This document shows, in pieces, positions 48,831 through 61,205 of a stretch of 64,000 nt of DNA. The stretch is from Lingula anatina (lineage: Eukaryota; Brachiopoda; Lingulata; Lingulida; Lingulidae): the NCBI RefSeq assembly GCF_001039355.2, contig NW_019775746.1, positions 305,496 to 369,495 of the forward strand, written 5' to 3'. Each line of letters starts with the position of its first letter. The stretch's first letter is position 1. The notes beneath the pieces were generated by a model. It had not been told where the DNA came from. It made no database searches and was given only the letters and a program-made list of their open reading frames with translations. The translations under genes were made by a program, and so were the position numbers.

Positions 48831-50740
48831 CGCGTGGCCAGATTTTAAATCAATTAAAATGTTTAGATAGACCTGCGCTTGTTATTGTCTTTCTGTAAGC
48901 ACTGTTGACATCTGAGATTGATTTAAAAGTGACATAATGTAAATAATAATGAAAATCCATGTGATGAATAATTTGCAACAGGGATTTTTAAACGTAATAC
49001 TTTATTTAAAAACTCAATATTTTCGTTTTTGTTTAAGATAAAATGTAAATCTTTTTGGAGTGAAAAGTTTTTTTCAAACATAGTTGTCATTTTGTGCCTT
49101 ACTTGTACGTTTATCAATAGCTACACTGTACATTTGTGGATCCTCGGGTTTTGCTCTCTCTCTCTCCCTCTCTCCCTCTTTGGGCGCTTGGTACTTGAAA
49201 TCAATTCAAATGTTTTGAAGGTATATTATTACATATTCTAATCTTGCTTTTTAATATTGAGTAGAGCAGTTCAATCAATCTTCATTAAATATTCGAGCGG
49301 TCTTAAATTTGACGGTGATTTAAGAGTTCTAATAAAATATTTTCAAGTTCTCATTTGCAAAAGATGTTTCGTAAACCACTGTGTGAATCAATGTATATCT
49401 CTAACGTGCAGCGAGGGGTGGATGGCCTAATGATTGTATTGTCTAGAGGCACTGGTCACCCAACTGTGTAATTTATTTAATCATTGCTACCACTGATAAA
49501 CAACAATCGCCGAGCGTCCTAGAAATAGCGCCAATTACATAAACAACTACAAAGGGAAGAATTTTTATTGCTTTTTTATTCGCCATTCACGTGTAGAAGA
49601 TCCACCTTTTAATGATGTCATTTTCATTTCTAACGACACGGTATAAGAGAGAGATATTATGCTTGAAGTATGCAGTTGTTACAATGCACGCAAACTTGAT
49701 TGGTTCGGCAATATTTCAAACTTCCTAACAGCCAATAAATACACTGCAGTATTTCGTATAGGGAGGGGGGTTGCAAATCAGCTCTTTTGTGAGATTGAAT
49801 GTGTTCCCACTGCGTTAAAAGCTACCTGAAACCCAAATGACGATGGTCACCAAATATGACCACCATCTTTAGAGAAATTTGCAAATGGCGATATAGATCT
49901 ATTGTGCCCCTTTACATCACAAGCTGTGTTTATTAGTTATTTTATTATTTGGAATATTCCCGATTTCATGTTATTGGCGTCGTTCATAATTCTTTATGTA
50001 ACGTACATGTAATAAAAGAAATACAAATTATAATAGAAATACTTCGCTTATTTCATGTAGTTTTCAACTTCACTTGAATAAAATAGTATGCAGTGCAGCC
50101 CACTTACAACGACTGTTTAGTAAAACATCTGATCGTGCGAGTTTTTTTCCCTGCTTGTGGTTTATCTGTATCAACTGCTCGTGTGTTTTTGAATTGAACA
50201 TCACCGGTTCTTATGCTGCACATTCAATATCCTCGTTATACATCAAACGCTTGAATAAATGTTCCCCTGTACACACACACTGACGATGTCTCTTTTAACC
50301 CATTGCTCTTTGTTACCTCTTTATTTCCGAATGTTATTTTTTAAAAACTTTTTAAGGCAAAAAGAAATTACTACAGTTTAGCCCGCATTAGTAGTAGAGA
50401 CATGCATCTGTCGTTGAAATAAAATAAATATTACGATCTGGAGTCCTTGGTGATTTTTACTATAAATGTGGGTCTTTGGTTATTTTTTCCTGTGTGAATT
50501 CAAAATGCTGAAATCAGAATTTAAAGTTTGATGAACCAGGCACTAAGGAAAGATGGTTCTCTCCAAGTCTGGGGATGAGGGTTCGCTAGAATGTTTGATT
50601 TTTATTTAGACTCTGCAGTGATAAAGTCAATTAACCGCTCATAATCTGTAGAAGAGAGCAAGTTAGAATGTATAAGTTACTAAGACTCAGAGAAGAACCG
50701 ATTGATATAAGTGAGATTCTCTGACCCTTTTTGTAGAAGA
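48830..50740. other. Gene-free stretch
   Basis: AT-rich unique sequence with moderate CpG and a short CTCTCTCCCTCTCTCCC tract near 49155-49180. Nothing else was recognised. Confidence 0.5.
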
Positions 50741-51080
50741 GGCCACGTTAAAACCACTGCTTTCCACAGGAGTCAAGCACGAGATCCACGTCGCCTTGCG
50801 TCCTCTGTCGCGTCTCTACGTGAGGTACTACTAGGATCTGATTAATTGCGGAACTAAGAGATATTGCCTGATATAAGGGTACAACTGTCTCGACTTAAAG
50901 TCGTCAGAGGCGTCTCCAAGAAGAACTTTCTCATCAGAGTGGTGCGGGCAGGCTTTGGTAAAAATTTAAAGTTGAAACGACCGTCGTGAATTAGGTTAGA
51001 ACCTAGTAACGGTCTCCTGTGTTTTGTAAACGTGAAGGGTCACTTTAATGACGGCTGATGGTCAGACGATGTAACACACA
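50740..51080. promoter_or_regulatory. CpG-rich unique block, candidate regulatory element
   Basis: It is rich in CpG (for example CCACGTCGCCTTGCGTCC and CGACCGTCGTG) and ends near CACACAG followed by GTAATT, a possible plus-strand donor at about 51081. No frame was recognised. It could be a promoter with a non-coding first exon, or an enhancer. Confidence 0.25.
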
Positions 51081-52840
51081 GGTAATTTGATTTTCCTTTC
51101 TGCATCATGCTTCATTGTGAAAATGATGAAGCCTAATACTGCCCAATGTCTTTAATTTATTTTGATAAATAAATCTTTAAAGATACATTTGATTCCACAC
51201 ACTCTCCTAGCCTGTGTTTACTTGGGTCCTCCCCCCTCCCCCCTCCCCACCATAAGCTCAAAAATGGACCAATACTTATAAACGATAACATTTTCTGTCT
51301 ATAATCTTATTCATATTGTCATTCAATAAATATACATATGAATCCTGAGCCCCTACCTGAATTCGTTTCACTTCACGGTTGCTCTTTGATCTCAATTTTA
51401 TTCTCTTCTTCAAGACTTCAATATTTCAAATTGTGTAACCCTGGTGTGACTTATCAAACGACAGATAAAAATTAAATCAATGGCCATAGCAACTTGAGGT
51501 GTCTGAAATGCTTAATGGTAAGAAATAAATTTTCATTTTCACGTTTTTTTCACATGTTTTGTTCACGATCACCGATCATAAAATTTAGTCAAATTTTCCG
51601 TTTTTCCCTTTATTGCATATTTGTAAACCACTTCCTCCATTAACATGCTGTCACAAACTTCAAAATTTATTCTGTCCAATTATTTGTCCTTTTTGTGTGT
51701 TCAGTAATGACTGGATATACATATTTTCAAATTCATATTTCGACTTTTTTCTTCACTATCTCATCTCACCCCCTAAAAAAACCATAGGGTGCGGCCATAC
51801 TTGTTTGCCTTTCTTCACTTCAACTTCATATATTGAAATATTGCTGAAACCGGATTTATAACTTCTTCTCTCTCTTTTGGCCCCCCTCCCCCACCCCCCA
51901 AAAGAAACGGTACTTTTTATCTTCAGTTCTTTTTGTTTCTAACACTTGCATTATATATTGCCTTCTCTAGTCTCACTTGTAATTTCCCTTCCTTACTCTA
52001 ACCCCAAATATATTTCGTGTATTTTATCTTCATTTAATATCCCTGGATGCCCTCCTGTCTTTGAGATCACATTCATGTTGGGGTAATTAAAGAAATAACC
52101 ATCTTATTAAAACTGAACACTAATCTATCATTAATCCGCTTGTTACGCGTGCTGAGAAAGGTGACAGTTCTAATAACTCGTAAACCTCTCTCTCCCGTCT
52201 CTCTTTGATCTTACCGCCACTACATGTCTTGCATGGAAATATCACATTTTAGAGCCCCGTAAATCAAAACGAAAATAGGTTATAAGAAGTTCAGAAATCA
52301 TTTGAAATTATGATGGAGCGTGTAGGGACTGATATGCCCTATGTTTTTTTGCAAGTTAATAACGCGTACGTTTCAATCTAGATTAAATTAAAGAAGTCAG
52401 TATCCAAAGGGGAGATAGTATCTGATTTATTTCTTTGGAGCAGCTTAATATCTAGACCATTTCTTTTGAACTTTTTTCCAAAGGGTGCTAAGCGTGGATA
52501 ATTGTTTTTCTTCCTTTGCCTTGAACTAGAAAGTGGAGGATATATGAAAATAAATTGCATTTAGCACCGGTTTCTTATTTGTAAACATTACTTACTGATA
52601 GAATTTTAAAATAAACGCAGAACCGCTCCTCGAGTTTAAAACAATGTGTAATAATAATGTGTAAACAAATAATAGATGAAAATAAAATAGGTAGATTAAA
52701 ATTCATAGATTAATGGGTGAATTAATAAGTACTAAAAATTTAGGCGAAGAAAAATAGATATAAAGGGGAAACGACAACAGCAACATTTGTCTAAGATTGC
52801 AGAAGGCTTGCACCTCTCTTTCATGTGTAAACAGGAATCC
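51080..52840. other. Gene-free AT-rich stretch
   Basis: Pyrimidine-rich unique sequence with two short CCCCTCCCCC-type runs near 51231-51248 and 51882-51899. I recognised no gene, RNA or repeat family. Confidence 0.5.
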
Positions 52841-53000
52841 AGGGCTGGTCACACAGGAGCACTTTAGCCCGAAAATTGGTCTTAACTTTTAAACCAAAGC
52901 GTGATCTACATCTGTTTTAAGAGGGTTGATTTTTTGTTGTTGTTGTTTTAGTGTGAAAGTGTAGACCAAATTCCAAGCTTAAATTTTGTTGTGAAAGAGC
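52840..53000. mobile_element. TIR element (MITE), family B copy 1, short form
   Basis: The left arm contains AGCCCGAAAATTGGTCTTAA and the right arm contains the inverted GACCAAATTCCAAGCT. The left arm matches the right arm of the element at 55522-55803 in inverted orientation. It is about 160 bp, with a TTGTTG-rich centre and no coding capacity. Confidence 0.5.
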
Positions 53001-53029
53001 TTCGTATCTTTCTTCACATCCACTTCCAG

Positions 53030-53230
53030 GGAGTCAGTGGACCACCGGTTTGAGTGCAGCAGCTTTTTTCAAAACCACAATGAATTTATACGATGCGTTG
53101 TGTAGTAAACTAAGCGTGGAGTGCCGCTGTCGTTCCGGCTGGTTGGAACATGGCCCTCCCTCATAGACTCCCCTTCCATGCTCCACTCTGGTCTACCCTC
53201 AGCGAAAGGGACAACTCGTGCTATTTGTCT
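53030..53230. promoter_or_regulatory. GC-richer block; nature unclear
   Basis: Two overlapping plus-strand frames (53121-53381 and 53150-53410) are open for 86 codons across this patch, but their peptides match no family I recognise and one frame extends only through AT-rich sequence. I treat it as non-coding, possibly regulatory. Confidence 0.2.
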
Positions 53231-54049
53231 TGTCTATGTAATTCTTTGTTTACTCTCAATTACTATATTCTTCAAGGCACTCTACATGCCTTCCAAGGCA
53301 TTGTATGTTCTCATACATTTACTTTTACTAGGAACTCAGAATATAAAACATGCCTTAAGTTTACCCAGCAGAAAAGTTTAAGTAGTTGCAGAAGTAAAAT
53401 TATCAATTGAAGAAAAAGAGACCGACCAGACAGGTTTTCTTTGCTTTAAATGGCCTCGGCGTAGGAGGTGGTCTACGCGTGTTTTATTTACCTCTGGACA
53501 TGTTTTTGATCTTTTTTTACAATTGCTGGCTATAAATCATTGCGACGTAGCGATACTATATGCACCATTGCTACGCGGCTTGCCAAAACACGATCTTAAA
53601 AAACACACACTGAGCATTTACCCAAGAAGCAGTGACTGAAACGCCGTTTCAGTTTTTATACATTTCTTCCTGGTTTTGAGTATACATGTATTATTATCAC
53701 CCAAATCACCAAGTGGTGAAGAGGGGGGGGGGCATTAATTTCGTCTTTCGAGTTGTTTGCTTTAAATTCGAATAACCCAACAAGATGGCATTCAAAATTA
53801 CTACGCGCTCCCCTCAGAAATTGAAAATTTCATAATTTTTTATGCTGTTATTTCTTTAAAGTTTAGGCATTGAAGTGATACATGAAGATATATAGACGTA
53901 GTGATACTTTAACAAAGGGCATCTTGCGAAAGGGGGGGGGGGTGATATTAAATTTTAAGTGGCATTCAGACCAGCAGTAACATTTCATTTGAACAGAACG
54001 ATAGCATTCATTCATCAAATATTACTGATGGAAGTCTGAATCACTTTTC

Positions 54050-54480
54050 AAGCCAATCCCACTGGCGACTGGCGCAGGTAAAGTCCATTGATGGAATTCT
54101 CGAAGAGAGGCTTCATCTTCGTCACTCTGCAAGACCTCACTGTAGCTACCCTTGGATTGCGATTAGCGATCTACAAGTTGTTTCCCGGGCGTTTTGCCGC
54201 ATAAATCGCTTGGTCACCTGGGAAAGCTTGTAAATTGGAGATGTTTCCATGGAAAATTATGTTAAATTTGCTCTCGCTACATTTTCCGTAGTGGTGGTCC
54301 GTTGTAAATCTTGCCCTTTCACCATCGGCCATTTGTACGGTTGTCTATGTCCATAAATTATATCGGGCCGCAGCGTATTTTTCATTGCTCATAGGCCCTG
54401 TGCTACATGTGAACGAGAGGAAAAATAAAACAAGTGCTCCCCTTTTTCAGCGTGCAATGTAGCTGCTTTGGCTCCAAAGA
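54050..54480. promoter_or_regulatory. CpG-rich unique block, candidate regulatory element
   Basis: CpG is dense here (more than 15 in about 430 bp) and GC is higher than in the flanks. It contains GCCGCATAAATCGC and CCATAAATTA, which are Hox- or SRF-like AT cores. No open exon was recognised. Function is inferred only from composition and position near Irx. Confidence 0.3.
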
Positions 54481-55521
54481 AATACGAGTTAATTATTTAT
54501 GTCTCAAGTTCGATATCAACCGATTAAAGATAAATATTCATGCAAAGATTTGAGTGTTAATCCATATGCTATTTCACATGAATGAGTATCTGTCTTTTAA
54601 TGGCATTACGTGAAAGAAAACACCACCCTTTGTATTGATTTACTATCTATCGTATAGTTCCGGTCCTCTCATTTAATCGTTTTAATGTTAACTAAAATTA
54701 CAATATTGTAATGAACATGTGAAATACCACGAAAATGAAACAGATTGCAAAAATTTTTAATTAAAATTATTTTTTTCAAAATCGTACTGCTCTAGTACAA
54801 AGCAATATGCGAACGAAGTGCTATACATTATTTCTAATCGAAGTAAATGCAGTCTTAAAAAAAGGTCTTCTTTCATCCAAATGGCTTATCATAAAGTGAT
54901 CTTAACAAAGAAGATCCTGATCTAATCCATTCCATCGCACAGAAGACATCTTAACACTATAAGGTAACACTACAGACCTAGATGTTACTATTACTGAATC
55001 AATTAGTAACAACAACGACACATTTAGATATTAAAATGATCGAGTTCTGCAATTTGAACCTGTGGCGTATTTTTTCGCGCACTTATTTACGTAACAACAC
55101 CACGTTGAATTGTTAAAGCTCTCCTACTATTGCTCTGTAAGTGATTGCAGTATAATGCCACAGAAAAGTGACTCATTATTTTTCTCTTTTTTTGTCTTCG
55201 TCTCCTTAACAGTAAATCTGTCCGCACAAAGAAAGGAACCTTTGCACATGGCCGACGACGAAAGATTTATTAATTCATATTACTTTACAAGAGCGGGATG
55301 GATTTCTTTTTGTCAATTTATTTTCCCGTTTAAGGCGGCAGATTGAAACGCGCAAGTGAAAAGGGCACTGAAAGAAGTTAACTGTGTGACCATCCGTGTA
55401 GAAACATTGACATGACGTTCAACAGCCAATGCTTAATAACGTTACCATTTTGTAAATTGGGTGCCAGGCTCCCCACGTAGAAACCTGGGGAAGAAACAGC
55501 GTCTACTTTGACCTTGATGCT

Positions 55522-55803
55522 AGGGGCGGCATCACGAAATACTTTTTAGCCCGAAAATTAGTCAAAAAATTTTTAGACGAAAAATTGGTCCATTTTAGTT
55601 CAAGTTCAATTTATAGTATTGCACTCAAATAAAATGAGTATTAGCCTGATACATTAGCAATGTCATTCTCCTTATAAAGAGGGTCAACATTTTGCCTAAT
55701 TAGACTCCTAGTGTTTTGTCTTGGTTCAAATGTGATCAAAATTTGCTCTTAAATATTAAGACCAATTTTTGGGCTGGAATTATTTTGTGAAACAGGACCC
55801 TCT
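55522..55803. mobile_element. TIR element (MITE), family B copy 2
   Basis: The left end reads ATCACGAAATACTTTTTAGC and continues CCGAAAATTAGTC. The right end, reverse-complemented, reads TTTCACAAAATAATTCCAGC and continues CCAAAAATTGGTC. The arms are about 40 bp and imperfect, the whole is about 280 bp, and there is no coding capacity. It is a non-autonomous DNA transposon related to the element at 52840-53000. Confidence 0.6.
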
Positions 55804-55876
55804 TGCTTTCCCCAGGTCACATTCCGTCCCCTTTCACAGGACTCTTTTTTTTTTTCTACTCACCTTCGTGTTGCAG

Positions 55877-55942
55877 AGGAGGTTGACAGGAGGGGATCGA
55901 TGAAAAATGGCGACACTAATATTGGGTTCTCAAGGCGAACAG
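55877..55942 (+). CDS. Candidate 5' coding exon with start codon (unrecognised, partial)
   Basis: On the plus strand a long pyrimidine tract runs into TTGCAG at 55876. The exon that follows contains AAAAATGGCG (ATG at 55907, A at -3 and G at +4, a strong start context). The reading MATLILGSQGEQ ends exactly at CAG followed by GTCAGT, a good donor, in phase 0. Acceptor, start context and donor together are better than random AT-rich DNA usually gives. However, the coding part is only 12 codons, no partner exon was found, and the peptide is not recognised. The minus strand also has a GTGAGT donor at about 55862, so the orientation is not certain. Confidence 0.2.
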
Positions 55943-56094
55943 GTCAGTTGTTTATCTTGTCTAAGATGACAGAGTCCATCCGAAACAAAGGGGGATTTGT
56001 GATTGGGGGTGGTTACTATCGTCTCCCCTACTGTCTACCCTGGGGCTTGCTCTAGACCTATTTTTTCAGCTCACTTTCCCCTGTTATGTCTGAG

Positions 56095-56104
56095 GTGTGC
56101 GTGT

Positions 56105-56135
<31 letters not shown>

Positions 56136-56136
56136 C

Positions 56137-56216
<80 letters not shown>

Positions 56217-56222
56217 TTGTGT
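56095..56222. repeat. (TG)n microsatellite with regular TTT interruptions
   Basis: About 128 bases of TG dinucleotide broken by TTT at intervals. It produces Cys/Val-rich frames on the plus strand and His/Thr-rich frames on the minus strand, none of them real. Confidence 0.95.
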
Positions 56223-56224
56223 TA

Positions 56225-59200
56225 CTACGGGACCCAAAAGCATATTTTTCAAATTGTGCTATGTTCGGCTTAACTTTTTTTTCAAAAGAATAGCACATAT
56301 CAAGATAGGAAAGCGGCTGTTTACAGGGGCGTTGTGCATTGCAACCCCGAGAGAAGGCGGACTGCAGGTGACAGACAAGTGGGATTTTACTTCCCTTCCT
56401 TGTACACTTATTGCTACTTGCTGGTTGTCCAAGCATCCTTCCTTGTTTCCCAACGTCGCACATTACCCTGGCGACGAGCAGAGAGGTACAGAGAGAGAAA
56501 AAGAGTTTAATTTTCCTTCTTATTTATAATAATTTTCCTACTTCTTTGATGATAATGATATATGCACCCTTTTTTGTATGCGGAAAAATAGTCCATTTAA
56601 TATGGGTATTAATTTTGTAATTGATTTGTAATAGTACCAAAAGCGTAGTTTAAACACCACCGTATGTCGGTTGATGCAATCTATGCATCTTGTTAATACG
56701 TAATGATATTTATTGAGTATTCGGAAACTGAAGCAGTTCCCCGGCGTCAAGTAAATAGTGCCAAAAACGTGAACAAGCCGCCGCTTCTTTCTAAAGAAAT
56801 ATCAATAAGAAATACTCGTTTACTTTATACCATTTTAATGACTTCACGTATGTAAATGATAATTGATTGTAATACTCGGGTTCTATTCATAAGTGGCATC
56901 AAACAATTTACAAATATAAGATTTAACAAAAGTTGATGATAATTATAATAATCATATATCTCGGTAAAAGTTCGTGATCGACACTAGTTATACGCAGAGA
57001 GCTTGTGCATTTACAAAGACATGTAATAATAACTATGTTTTATATCAATCATCGCCGAGCGTACCGCCATATCATATGTTTGCTGAGCACTTAATAAACG
57101 GTGATGATTTTAATATAGATATCCCATTAAAATGTTAAGCTTGTCATGTGAAAAAAATGACCCACAAACTAGAACCAGAACATTTCACTAAGCACTGAGT
57201 TGGTGAACAAATAATAATCAATGTAGAAAACTCGTGAACGCAGATTGCACACTTATCTGTACAAAGATAGCAAGAAATAAGGACATTTTTCACCAGCCCC
57301 TCCTGTCAGAAATAAGCAACATTTGTATAATAAATATACTAACAAAAATAAAAGGAAACTTGCGACTGGAAAAATACTAGATGTCAACTACGATCTAGCG
57401 ATTTTTTTTTGCACAAATCGGTGTGATCCCAAACATGGTTTTCAGTTTTGTACGGCGGTCAATCTGAGACCACCTTTGCACAGTTAAAATACAGCGGGGG
57501 TATGTCATGAGCCAGAACGTAATAAAATTGAACAATGTTTTTCTTAAACTGCTATGCACATACTTTCTTTAGATAAAATTGCCAATTACTGCTATTATAT
57601 ACTACACTACTTCAACAAGTAGGCCTAGCTCTGTTGGGATGACCTGTCCCATCTTAAAAGATAACTGTAAAAACGAAAATAAATTTTCCAAACAGAACAT
57701 TATGTCTTGAGAAATAAAGAGAATACAGGATATATAAAGCTGCAATTGTCAGGAAAATGCTGCTCCTCCAGTCATTAATAGTGTTACAAGCACTGTGTTT
57801 GAACTCAGTAACAACACAGCACAAAACAGTTCTATTTCTGATGCGCTGAAACGAAAAGCACGCGCGGTACTGAACTATTGCAAAATTAAACTTTTATCCA
57901 TCGAATATTATCCTTATGAAGGCTAAAATGCCATTAGTAACTTTCATTTAACAGAAAAAAAATGAGAGAAAAAAAAACAGAATCATAACACTACGTTTGC
58001 TCTCCGCCGTCAGAAATTTTATACTTCTATATGTATATGATTATTTGTATATGTTATAGAGATGGCCCCTGCCACTCAAGGGCAGTACCTGAGATGGAGA
58101 AAAGTACGAACACACAATTTATCTAAAACTTCACAACCTTTCTCTAACAGTTCTACACAACGCTACGACTAATAGGTTTTCAAATTCTTTGTGCGAACGC
58201 GATAACTTTATAATAAATGCGTACCCAAGTTTCCATAGCGGAATATACTAATATATTATGCTGCAGACAATAATTATTGACAAGAGAATTTTCCTCGTGC
58301 GTTTTTACAATTAAAAGCCCACCATGTGAATGTCTTTGAGTTTTTTGTAAAGTAGTAAAAATAAATTTCACTTTTTTTTCACACAATTTGGCATTCTGGA
58401 GAAAGAAAATGTTATAAAGCAGAGCATACTGCTCTAGAACATGCAAACCTAAATGAATATTGTTTGCACGAAGACTTTCCGAGTAAGCGCAGGAGCGATC
58501 TCCCCCTGGTATACGCTTCGTCAGCCCGTAAACCCCTTTTGACAACCGGAATACCTTCCCCTTGGCCCACTTCAAGGTGGAAGTAGTAAAATAAATGCAG
58601 CTTTTCGATAAATAAAGTTTTGAAATAGGCTGCAAAAATGTATTGGCAATTATCCGACAACGAAATGCTGTGAAATCCAGCGCCTAGAACGGCCTGTGTT
58701 TGTAGTCTGGCAGTCCGGTTATATTCACAGAATGCTCCTTTTCCAGTTTATCCAATTCCTGGATCTCTTCCCTAGTATGAAGAGGGTGACCCCCTCATGT
58801 GATATGAATGCTGTCTTTGTGTCACAAGTGACCTCTTTCACTCTTTGGAAAACTGTCAATAAATGCCATCGCCATTTATTTTCCAGTGCACACGTCACAA
58901 ATGTTTTTTTTTCTTTTTAAGTTTTTATTGTCTCCCAGGTGAAAGGAGTGGTCATACCCACGGTCCATGTCGGCGTCCTCTTCACGTTTTGTGTCTTGTT
59001 GTGCTTGTGTCGTCACAGATACCCCAACCCTCTTTGATGAGAGGACAAAACTCGTTTTTGCGCAGATTTCGTTGGCGAATATTTTGGCACCTCTCGGGTT
59101 AATTTTGATTTTACAACTACGACTCTGAAATATAAAATAATTGTTTATTACTGTTTATCCACATAAGATATAATTCAGTATCATTGTATAGTATGAAGTG

Positions 59201-59740
59201 CTTATTTGTTCTAAAGTATACGATATTACATAGACCTTTCAACATGAGATAACTCATGGTAAAATCTATTTGCATATTTTTTCAATACATCACAAATAAT
59301 GGTACTCAGACATAATTACATAATTATGATACCTTGTAGCATCTTTACAGCGCCTATTGATCAGTTTATATAAATTAGGAACATGCATCTATTACTATGA
59401 CGGAAATATATATTTCACATACAATAATAATGAGACGTGCCCAAAAGCGTTTTCAATATTTTTTTGGCTTTAAATCATCGACCTAACTGTTTTCCTTTTT
59501 CATGTATTCTTCCTGCTTGTGTTTAATACGTCGCCCGTATATATAATATGAATTTATGAAAAAAAATAAAATAAAAATAAAAAAACATTCCCTGTGCAAA
59601 ACCATTGAGAATAAATAAAATACAGATCTGTTAAAAGTGACAAAGATCTAACTGTTACTGGTAACACCATAAAACGACCAGTGTTTAAGCTGGAGTATTT
59701 GAAAATTATAGACCTTTCAAAACTGACATAAATTTAACTT
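56225..59740. other. Gene-free AT-rich stretch
   Basis: Unique, fairly CpG-rich sequence with AT-rich parts. The longest minus-strand reading frame, 58180-58635 (151 codons), has no recognisable family or domain and a composition expected of AT-rich non-coding DNA. A richer block at 58690-58920 could be a conserved non-coding element, but nothing in the sequence proves it. Confidence 0.5.
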
Positions 59741-59908
59741 GTCACGGCTACCAACATGAACACGTCCCGTGCTCGCCGGATATGTAGACAAAGTTTCGAC
59801 TTGTCGGTATGAAGTTTCACGGTACCCTTTAATTTTCTCTCTGACCCGCCCCGCCTTGTGTCACTCCCGACAACCTCTTACCTTCGCCAAACGATGTATT
59901 CCCGCTAC

Positions 59909-59922
59909 GTCGCCATGGCAAC
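59909..59922. promoter_or_regulatory. RFX X-box 1 of a pair
   Basis: GTCGCCATGGCAAC fits the X-box consensus GTNRCC-N(0-3)-RGYAAC completely, with a 2-base spacer. RFX factors bind such sites, notably in ciliary and neural gene promoters. Confidence 0.6.
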
Positions 59923-59953
59923 GACAACGCTTCCCTGTCGTCTGCTTTGAGCT

Positions 59954-59967
59954 GTCGCCATGGTAAC
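59954..59967. promoter_or_regulatory. RFX X-box 2 of a pair
   Basis: GTCGCCATGGTAAC is again a full consensus match. It lies 45 bp downstream of the first site, in the same orientation, and differs from it by one base. Confidence 0.6.
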
Positions 59968-60019
59968 GCTGTTCGTCTGACCCTCGGCGCCAGTTTCCCA
60001 TCAGCAGAGAGGGTTGGGG

Positions 60020-61205
60020 GTCAACTCGTATTAATCATAGTTAATAAGCTGTAATTTAGGATGGAAAAACGTGAGTGGGGTTAAAGAAGAGAACATGGAA
60101 GATAACACGAAAGGGCAAACCTTTGTCCCATTTAATAAATGACTGACACACGGAAAAGGAGGTTCGACCCGAAACAGTGAGCAAGCTTTACTGTTGAACT
60201 TTTAGAGTGAATTTTTTTCTTTTTTTTTTTTTCAAGTATCTATGTGTATGTTGCGCTTCAGTTAAAGATCTTGGGGTGGATAAATATTTCCCAATGAGCT
60301 TCTAAACCACAGACGTGCTTTTGGAATACGATTTCAAATTCAGAGATTAACTGCAAACAGATTAACAACAAACTTTATTCTATCTTATTATAAAGTTTCA
60401 CATGGCATAAAAATATAATTATGAAATGACTTACTTTATAAACTCTAATACTGCATTGAATTCTCACAACCTCGGCGCTGACTCATGGGATGACTTAACA
60501 ACTTCGCCTAAAATGAGAAATGGGCGACTTTCAATTTTTTTTAATTTTATGATTTAATCTGACTTCAACATTTTCTTCACTTTTGCTTCGTGGTTATTTC
60601 ATTCATACAACCTTGGTCGGTTTTGCAGTTTTCCCATTCTCACGTCATTATTTTATTCAAATTTATTTTTTAAAATCCTCCCTTCAATTTAGTCGTGATT
60701 TCTGACCGCGAATAAGACAATAGCAAAACTGGACCATCAGTAAATTTTTCAGCTCTATTTTCAATCTTTTGAATTAGAGTCCTTAAGCATGCTAGTCTAA
60801 TTAATGCGCATTAACCAGCAAGTTGAAAGTATAATTAAACACATTTCAATATATTATTCATGTACATTATTCTTTTTTCGTTACTGATTAATTTATCGCC
60901 AATATCATAGTGCCACATTATCTTTGTTACTTTTAATTCGATCATTTTACATCACCAGACATGGACTATCGACTGCATAGAAAATACTCTGCCTTGTTCT
61001 TAGTATGTACTATTATGATCAATCGATAAACCTTGTCCCAAAAGAATTTGTTTACGTAAGGCACCATGGCCCAGCGTCTGAGTGTTATAAGCAGATGAAG
61101 TCAGCATGTAAATGTGACGTCAGTGAGTGAAAGTCCATCATTCACGGACTGAAAATTGGCCATGAAAAAAGTGCCCCTGTAAGTCGTGATAGATGTTCAT
61201 CCTAC
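60020..61205. other. Gene-free stretch downstream of the Irx exon (intron or 3' flank)
   Basis: This is AT-rich unique sequence immediately 3' (minus strand) of the Irx exon donor. It is either the last Irx intron or, if the donor is skipped, the 3' UTR. I saw no convincing terminal Irx exon here. A poly-T run lies at about 60218-60231. Confidence 0.6.

Larger units (their letters stand above)
59740..60020. promoter_or_regulatory. CpG-rich patch with twin RFX X-boxes; possible promoter or enhancer
   Basis: This is a GC- and CpG-richer island in AT-rich surroundings. It holds two perfect X-boxes, listed separately. On the minus strand a good splice donor, GAAG followed by GTAAGAG, falls at about 59875-59882, just downstream of the X-boxes. 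An arrangement of X-boxes, a short non-coding first exon and a donor reading leftward is therefore possible. No TATA box or reading frame is recognised, so an enhancer is equally likely. Confidence 0.4.

Noticed and set aside
52840-53000. Poly(TTG) region as coding Gln/Val repeats
   Set aside because: It is the centre of a TIR element and has stops in all frames.
56003-56529. Frames up to 147 codons on both strands
   Set aside because: Built mostly on the TG microsatellite at 56095-56222; the unique ends have no recognisable domain.
58180-58635. 151-codon minus-strand frame, possible last Irx exon
   Set aside because: No Irx C-terminal resemblance, no good acceptor in the right phase, and composition like AT-rich non-coding DNA.
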